From Jejubacter calystegiae (GTDB taxonomy: Bacteria > Pseudomonadota > Gammaproteobacteria > Enterobacterales > Enterobacteriaceae): a stretch of 64,000 nt of DNA. Position 1 is the stretch's first letter. Every line of letters begins with the position of its first letter. Both the position numbers and the translations under genes were made by a program. Below are positions 58,792 through 64,000 of the stretch, one piece after another. The notes beneath the pieces are model-generated. The model saw only the letters and a list, made by a program, of their open reading frames with translations, did not search any database and was not told where the DNA came from. The stretch is taken from positions 2,294,001-2,358,000 of the forward strand of contig NZ_CP040428.1 of assembly GCF_005671395.1 (NCBI RefSeq). The letters are read 5' to 3'.

Positions 58792-59241
58792 ATGAACAAC
58801 ATTATGAGCTGGTTTGAAATTCCGGTACGGGACATGGCGCGGGCTACTGCATTCTATGAGGGCATGCTGGGTATTACGCTGCGCCCTGAAGAGAAGCCGG
58901 ACGCCGGTCTGGCGGTTTTTCCCTACCAGGAACCGGCGCCTGGCGGTGCACTGACGCAGGGGCAGGATTTCACGCCCGGTACTGATGGCCCGGTGATCTA
59001 TCTGGTTACCGACGATGTTGAAGGCGCTGTTGCGTGGGCGTGCAGGCAAGGAGGGCGCCGTTGCTTTGGCCCGTTGGCGCTGGAGGGTATCGGCACTATC
59101 GCCCGGATTATTGATAGCGAAGGTAACCGGATGATTTTCTGCGGCAACAGCGTCGGAAGTGGGAGGGAAGTCAGCCCCTCCCTGATGTGGAAGCAGAAGA
59201 TTAGATGTTGTAACTCAGGGCCCTGGTGCTATTTATTCTGA
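58792..59241 (+). CDS. VOC-family (glyoxalase/bleomycin-resistance fold) protein
   Basis: This 149-residue protein has the VOC fold, opening with WFEIPVRDMARATAFYEGMLGITL and later GPVIYLVTDDVEGAVAW and RIIDSEGNRMIF. Such proteins bind a metal and act on small molecules or bind toxins; the function here cannot be told. ATG 58792 follows AGGAG. The last 30 residues or so (after EGNRMIFCG) are unlike a normal VOC end and overlap the apyrase gene by 13 bases, suggesting the native 3' end was replaced. It occupies the yajD position of E. coli. Confidence 0.8.
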   Translation: MNNIMSWFEIPVRDMARATAFYEGMLGITLRPEEKPDAGLAVFPYQEPAPGGALTQGQDFTPGTDGPVIYLVTDDVEGAVAWACRQGGRRCFGPLALEGIGTIARIIDSEGNRMIFCGNSVGSGREVSPSLMWKQKIRCCNSGPWCYLF

Positions 59242-60377
59242 TTCTCATGGGCCAGAATCAGGTATCCTGCGGTCCATCGAATATCTGAGCCGTTGTAATT
59301 TTTTACGCCGGTAATCTTTTTATCACCCAGTTTCAGGTAGTCATATAGCAGATTATAAACAAAAGTCCCATTGGCGCATTTATTTTCTGGTTGATAACTG
59401 TCCTTGGTAGGATTGTTTTTTATCTGGTTGTTAATGTCGCTAAAACTGGTACAACTGGTGGTAATGTTTTCTTTCAGTTGCCCCTTTTCCGCTGTAGGCG
59501 TGTCGAAGAAGCCAAGAGTATAATTGAGAGCGCTTAACCCAACAAACTGAGTTGTTTTAAGAGCCGGGATCCCGGCGGTAGCTTTCAGTATGCTAAGTGC
59601 CTCTGGATTCTCTGCTAATGCGTTGTCATAACCTTGATCACACTGGTTAAAATCAAACCCTTTGGAATTTTGATATCCTTGCGGGTAACAGGCTTTCTTC
59701 CCCTCTTTTTTATCTACTTCATCGCGTATTGAGTTAGCGCCGAATCCCAGTAAACTTCGGCTCCATAAATAATATGTTTTTCCTTTCAGTTTTAGCGGGT
59801 GCGTGCCCGACAGTGAGGCATTTTTGCTGTCAAAAGTTATCTGGGTTGAGGCGCCGCCCACCTCAATAATTCCCTGAGTGTTATCTGTGCCTGTCAGCCC
59901 TGCCAACTGGTTAAGATGAACCCATGCGAAGGCGCCTTCCTCCCAGCCATCGATAGTTCCTATCCTACCCTGTCGATAGCCCTCATCTTTGACGGTTTGT
60001 TGAATACTACGATAGATCTTTTCTTGCATATCTGCCGTTAACTGACGCATTCCTGCTGTGCCTAATACGTTGATGTCGATCGTCTGTGGCTTATTATTAT
60101 ATGAGTTTAATACCTTTTTCAGCAGCGGAGCTATTAACTCTTTGCCTGCATTTTCAGGAGATTGAGAGAAACTGGCTAGCGGCGTTTTTTGGGTTTCTGA
60201 TGCGACTTCCTTAACTGAATCACTGTCCGACACTTGATAAAGTATGGCTCTGGTCTTACTACTTCCTGCATCTACTACCACTGAATATTCAGGTGTGGCT
60301 GCATATACGTTATTTTTAACGGTAATGAATAACATTAACATCAGCAGGGGAACGTATTTTATACAGGATTTATGCAT
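59229..60377 (-). CDS. Exported GDA1/CD39-family nucleotidase (apyrase)
   Basis: This 382-residue protein has a signal peptide (hydrophobic residues 8-20, cleavage near VYAA) and the apyrase conserved regions: ACR1 DAGSSKTR (36-43), ACR2 GTAGMR (106-111), ACR3 with likely catalytic E147 in EEGAFAWVHLN, and ACR4 IEVGGASTQ (171-179). A fifth hydrophobic region with paired cysteines follows. Family enzymes hydrolyse nucleoside tri- and diphosphates to monophosphates and are mostly eukaryotic ecto-enzymes; Legionella secretes one. The gene is clearly more AT-rich than its neighbours, which points to acquisition. It lies beside tsx on the same strand. Confidence 0.88.
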   Translation of the reverse strand: MHKSCIKYVPLLMLMLFITVKNNVYAATPEYSVVVDAGSSKTRAILYQVSDSDSVKEVASETQKTPLASFSQSPENAGKELIAPLLKKVLNSYNNKPQTIDINVLGTAGMRQLTADMQEKIYRSIQQTVKDEGYRQGRIGTIDGWEEGAFAWVHLNQLAGLTGTDNTQGIIEVGGASTQITFDSKNASLSGTHPLKLKGKTYYLWSRSLLGFGANSIRDEVDKKEGKKACYPQGYQNSKGFDFNQCDQGYDNALAENPEALSILKATAGIPALKTTQFVGLSALNYTLGFFDTPTAEKGQLKENITTSCTSFSDINNQIKNNPTKDSYQPENKCANGTFVYNLLYDYLKLGDKKITGVKNYNGSDIRWTAGYLILAHENQNK

Positions 60378-60555
60378 AGATTGTTATCCTCAGGTTCATG
60401 GGCGTGAGTTTACAGTCTGGTTATCATTTGTAATTGGTGGTTCGCTAATGCCAGTATAGACAGAAATATTGCTTTATTACTTCTTTGAGAAAATACGCAT
60501 TATGGGGGCTGTCAGGGGGAACTTTGAGGAATAAGCTTTAAGACGCTGTTTTTTA

Positions 60556-60587
60556 ATTCGGGGAGAGCGTTGCCCTCATCCCCGAAT
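60556..60587. terminator. Hairpin between tsx and the apyrase gene
   Basis: ATTCGGGG (60556-60563) and CCCCGAAT (60580-60587) form an 8-base stem with a 16-base loop, just after the tsx stop. The T run (ATTTTT) is on the plus-strand side, so as a tsx terminator it is imperfect. Confidence 0.45.
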
Positions 60588-60599
60588 ATTTTTCTGGAA

Positions 60600-61457
60600 T
60601 TAGAAGTTGTAACCCGCTACCAGGTAGTAACCCCAGCCAGTGGAGCGAACCCGGAAATCGCCCTTGCCGAAGTTCATCTCCGGGCCGTCCTGCCACTGAC
60701 CGCCGTTATGGAAGTAACGGGCGACAAACGAGTAGTGCCAGTGGTCATAGTTCAGCGCCAGAATGTGGCTGGAGGCGATAGAGTTGCTGGTGCGGTTCGG
60801 TTCATCGCCCAGATCGGAACCCCAGTCGAAGTTGGTAAAACCGATGTAGCTCAGCTTGCCGCCCCACAGATCGGTGATAGGCACAAAGTATTTAATTTTG
60901 AAGCGGTAGCCGTCCCAGCTGTCTTCGTTAGCCGCGCCGTAGTTTTCCCACTGATATTTGGCGTAGACGTTAAGCGACAGACTCATCGGCAGACCGGTTT
61001 CAACATCGGTCCCCAGGCCCATATACCAGGTATTCTGGCGATTGTCGCTGTTACGGCCCATATCATAGATATAGTTGTTGGCGAAGTACCACTCTTTAAA
61101 CGGTCCTACGCTCAGATCCAGACCGCTCAGTTTGTCGATGGAAAAGCGCGGTTCGATCTCCATAAACAGCGGAGAGCCGTGGTTCCAGATGCCGGTAGAA
61201 CTGCCGTCGCCGCCGAAGAAGCGCGGGGCGTCGATGTAGCCATAGAAATCGAACCAGTCTTTTTTCGCGAAAGCTTCGTATTCCAGGTAGGTGTCATTGC
61301 GCAGTTGAGGTCCAAAGCGGGTGTGATAGCTGCCCACCACGTTGACGCTCTGGTGCCACCAGTCCGAGAGGTATTCGCTATTGCTATCCGCTGCGCTTGC
61401 GGAAAAAGAGCAGGAGAGCGCCACTGCGGCGCCAGCCGCTAACATCATTTTTTTCAT
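60600..61457 (-). CDS. tsx: Nucleoside-specific outer-membrane channel
   Basis: This protein has about 285 residues: a signal peptide [15 protein letters not shown]...ASAA and a 12-strand beta barrel ending in the aromatic YYLVAGYNF, the outer-membrane assembly signal. [23 protein letters not shown] and [17 protein letters not shown] match E. coli Tsx, which imports nucleosides and serves as phage T6 and colicin K receptor. The start is ATG 61457, with another ATG just upstream; the Shine-Dalgarno is weak. Confidence 0.95.
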   Translation of the reverse strand: MKKMMLAAGAAVALSCSFSASAADSNSEYLSDWWHQSVNVVGSYHTRFGPQLRNDTYLEYEAFAKKDWFDFYGYIDAPRFFGGDGSSTGIWNHGSPLFMEIEPRFSIDKLSGLDLSVGPFKEWYFANNYIYDMGRNSDNRQNTWYMGLGTDVETGLPMSLSLNVYAKYQWENYGAANEDSWDGYRFKIKYFVPITDLWGGKLSYIGFTNFDWGSDLGDEPNRTSNSIASSHILALNYDHWHYSFVARYFHNGGQWQDGPEMNFGKGDFRVRSTGWGYYLVAGYNF

Positions 61458-61709
61458 CATTTCGCCACTGTTTTTCGGTTGTCCGGGAAAGTTACCGGGA
61501 AGCCGGCGCATCTCAGCGCGCCGTAGCAAGGTGGGCTATTATAAATAAGCCTTTCTCACAAAAATGCGTCTTTTTTCACGTCGTTATCATTCAGGTAATC
61601 GATTGCCTTCACAATTAAACGATAAAGACGTCGGAATTCTACTCATTTCGTCAGATTTATCCAGTCCGGGGCGCGTTGGGATGAAAGGAATTTTGTATGG
61701 CGGGGAAGG

Positions 61710-61738
61710 CGCCCGTTCATCCGCCAGATGAACGGGCG
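61710..61738. terminator. Hairpin after yajI
   Basis: CGCCCGTTCATC and GATGAACGGGCG form a perfect 12-base stem with a CGCCA loop immediately downstream of the yajI stop. No T run. Confidence 0.65.
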
Positions 61739-61743
61739 AAAGC

Positions 61744-62322
61744 TTAGCTGGCGAAAGGGGATTTGGCCGGCGGCTGATAGCTGGGGTCCGACGGCACAAT
61801 ATCGTGTACCCGGATAAAGCCCAGTTGATCCGGCGTGATACCGGGCATATCGAGCGGGATATCGACATCACTCGGCACCAGCACGCTTTTCGGCACATTA
61901 ATCGGATAGGTCTGCACGTTAACTTCCTGGTAGTTTTCCAGGGTGCCCTGTAACTGACCCCATTCTACCTTGCCGCTAAAGGCGGGCAGCGGTGCGCTGT
62001 TACCGCCGCGAATGGTGAGCGTGGCGCGGGTACCATTATTGGTAGCGACCACCTTGCTTAAGGTCATGGTCAGGGTGCCTATCTGGCTATCCAGTTGGGC
62101 GGCGGTTTTCGAGTCCGGCAGCAGATATGCGCCGCTGGTTGAGTTGGCGTTCAGGGCGTTCTGCTGGGTCAGCTTCACCGACTGCTGGCTCAGCTTGTTC
62201 ATCTGTTGATTCATCGCCTGCACTTCATTACTGACCTGACGCACCTCTTTCTGGGCGGCACAGGCGGTAAGCGTGAAGAGACTTCCTGCCAGAATCAGCT
62301 TCAGGCAACGCGTTGTCATCAT
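61744..62322 (-). CDS. yajI: DUF3251 lipoprotein YajI
   Basis: This 192-residue lipoprotein has lipobox LTAC (hydrophobic core LILAGSLFTL before it), followed by a glutamine- and asparagine-rich segment (NEVQAMNQQMNKLSQQSVKLTQQN) that may form a coiled coil, and a beta-rich domain ending in GFIRVHDIVPSD. Position between tsx and nrdR and general layout match E. coli YajI. Function is unknown. Confidence 0.88.
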   Translation of the reverse strand: MMTTRCLKLILAGSLFTLTACAAQKEVRQVSNEVQAMNQQMNKLSQQSVKLTQQNALNANSTSGAYLLPDSKTAAQLDSQIGTLTMTLSKVVATNNGTRATLTIRGGNSAPLPAFSGKVEWGQLQGTLENYQEVNVQTYPINVPKSVLVPSDVDIPLDMPGITPDQLGFIRVHDIVPSDPSYQPPAKSPFAS

Positions 62323-62438
62323 AAAAAGGTTCCTTTTGTTCAGCGAGTTACTGTAATGGTAGAAGCAGTGTGACAGAAAACATAGATCCTTTGTCTCAAA
62401 GCGTCGGTCTCTTTGTTGTCCCGGGCGTTACAGGGTAA

Positions 62439-62927
<489 letters not shown>

Positions 62928-62932
62928 TGCTC

Positions 62933-64000
62933 ATGCAGGACCAACTCTATATGGCGCGCGCGTTAGAGCTTGCGCGCCGTGGGCGTTTTACCACTCATCC
63001 TAATCCCCGGGTCGGCTGCGTTATCGCACGCGACGGCGCCATTGTCGGTGAAGGCTTTCACTACCGCGCCGGTGAACCACACGCCGAAGTTCATGCCCTG
63101 CGTATGGCGGGCGAGCAGGCGCGCGGCGCCACCGCTTACGTAACCCTGGAGCCTTGCAGTCATCACGGACGCACGCCACCGTGCTGCCAGGCGCTGATCG
63201 CCGCCGGGGTCGCCCGGGTGGTGGTGGCGATGCAGGATCCTAATCCGCAGGTGGCCGGGCGCGGCATGCATCGTCTGCGTGAAGCCGGTATCGAGGTCAG
63301 CCACGGCCTGATGATGAACGAGGCCGAAGTATTGAACCGCGGCTTTTTGAAGCGGATGCGCACCGGTTTCCCCTGGGTGCAGCTTAAGCTGGGGGCATCG
63401 CTGGATGGCGGTACTGCCATGGCCAGCGGCGAAAGCCAGTGGATAACCTCCCCCCAGGCGCGACGCGATGTGCAGCGTCTGCGAGCGCAGAGCGCCGCGA
63501 TTCTGACCAGTAGCGCTACGGTGTTGGCGGACGATCCGTCGCTCACGGTGCGCTGGAATGAACTGGATGAAGCCACCCGGGCGCGCTACCCGAAGGCCAA
63601 TGTGCGTCAACCCGTCAGGGTGGTGGTAGACAGCCGCAACCGGGTGACGCCGCAGCATCGCCTGGTGCAACAGCCCGGCGAAACCTGGCTGGCGCGCCTG
63701 GCGCGCGACGAGGTAGACTGGCCGGAGGCGGTTGATCACCTGCTGCTGCCTGAACGTCAGGGGCATATCGATCTGGTGGCGCTGATGATGCAGCTTGGCC
63801 GGCGCCAGATTAATTCGGTATGGGTTGAAGCTGGGGCGACTCTGGCCGGTGCGCTGTTGCAGGCCGGGGTGGTGGATGAGCTTATCGTCTATCTGGCGCC
63901 GAAACTGCTGGGCGACGGAGCCCGGGGTTTATGTCGCCTGCCAGGGCTCGACCGACTGGCCGATGCGCCGACCTTTGCATTCAGCGAAGTACGGGCGATA
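62933..64000 (+). CDS. ribD: Riboflavin biosynthesis deaminase/reductase (3' end outside window)
   Basis: The first 356 codons of a protein of about 367 residues are present. The N-terminal deaminase domain has the zinc site PHAEVHAL and PCSHHGRTPPCC; the C-terminal reductase domain begins near residue 150. It carries out the second and third steps of riboflavin synthesis. The start at ATG 62933 gives MQDQLYMARAL as in E. coli; an in-frame ATG two codons upstream overlaps the nrdR stop. One oddity is GASLDGGTAMASG where E. coli has GASLDGRTAMASG. Confidence 0.96.
   Translation, partial: MQDQLYMARALELARRGRFTTHPNPRVGCVIARDGAIVGEGFHYRAGEPHAEVHALRMAGEQARGATAYVTLEPCSHHGRTPPCCQALIAAGVARVVVAMQDPNPQVAGRGMHRLREAGIEVSHGLMMNEAEVLNRGFLKRMRTGFPWVQLKLGASLDGGTAMASGESQWITSPQARRDVQRLRAQSAAILTSSATVLADDPSLTVRWNELDEATRARYPKANVRQPVRVVVDSRNRVTPQHRLVQQPGETWLARLARDEVDWPEAVDHLLLPERQGHIDLVALMMQLGRRQINSVWVEAGATLAGALLQAGVVDELIVYLAPKLLGDGARGLCRLPGLDRLADAPTFAFSEVRAI

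Noticed and set aside
62963-63766. 267-codon minus-strand ORF
   Set aside because: It is the antisense shadow of ribD, whose domains and start are clear.

Overview
The window is chromosomal DNA from a gamma-proteobacterium of the family Enterobacteriaceae. The strongest evidence is the block at 38.6-64.0 kb (rdgC, mak, sbcC, sbcD, phoB, phoR, brnQ, proY, malZ, acpH, queA, tgt, yajC, secD, secF, tsx, yajI, nrdR, ribD). It keeps the Escherichia coli gene order and strand pattern, and its proteins match my memory of the E. coli ones almost end to end. The order still differs from E. coli: araJ is absent between mak and sbcC, yajD is replaced between secF and tsx, and hemB is followed by adhP and a decarboxylase operon. 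I cannot name the genus from sequence alone.

Layout. 0-2.5 kb: the start of a Met/Lys-repeat secreted protein and a divergent two-component system. 2.7-4.5 kb: a cold-response group (CspA-family protein, YmcF-like micropeptide, LpxP). 4.5-5.6 kb: a membrane diguanylate cyclase. 5.9-10.4 kb: glutarate/L-2-hydroxyglutarate catabolism (csiD, lhgD, gabP, csiR) without gabD and gabT. 10.4-11.5 kb: an exported solenoid-repeat protein, followed by about 1.4 kb of mostly non-coding, partly AT-rich DNA. 13.0-18.6 kb: a PQQ-dependent membrane dehydrogenase, a small-subunit catalase and a membrane-anchored alpha/beta hydrolase. 18.6-28.1 kb: what looks like a complete indole-3-acetic acid (auxin) degradation cluster, iacR-H-I-C-D-E-F-(MFS)-A-B-G, ending against a TauE/SafE gene remnant. 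28.6-32.6 kb: a three-gene wza-wzb-wzc polysaccharide export and tyrosine-kinase operon with no glycosyltransferases beside it. 32.6-38.6 kb: hemB, adhP, a MarA-like regulator, and hosA divergent from the kpdBCD hydroxyarylic acid decarboxylase operon. 38.6-64.0 kb: the conserved core block, interrupted by a VOC protein and a eukaryote-like GDA1/CD39 apyrase between secF and tsx, and by a GC-rich tandem repeat array between queA and tgt.

How the parts work together. The iac genes encode a two-component flavin monooxygenase (IacA with reductase IacG), a Rieske dioxygenase (IacCD with reductase IacF), a dehydrogenase (IacE), an amidase (IacH), accessory proteins (IacB, IacI), a likely importer and a MarR regulator. 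In characterised bacteria these convert auxin towards catechol. No catechol-cleavage genes are in this window. HosA and KpdBCD add 4-hydroxybenzoate-type decarboxylation. With a PQQ glucose dehydrogenase, a catalase and a surface polysaccharide exporter, this suggests a plant- or soil-associated bacterium; that is inference.

The items I would look at first are the GDA1/CD39 apyrase beside the nucleoside channel Tsx, the iac cluster and its unassigned control region, the orphan wza-wzb-wzc operon with a palindrome filling its promoter spacer, and the repeat array that has overrun the end of queA. I saw no CRISPR array, tRNA, rRNA, complete insertion sequence or prophage.
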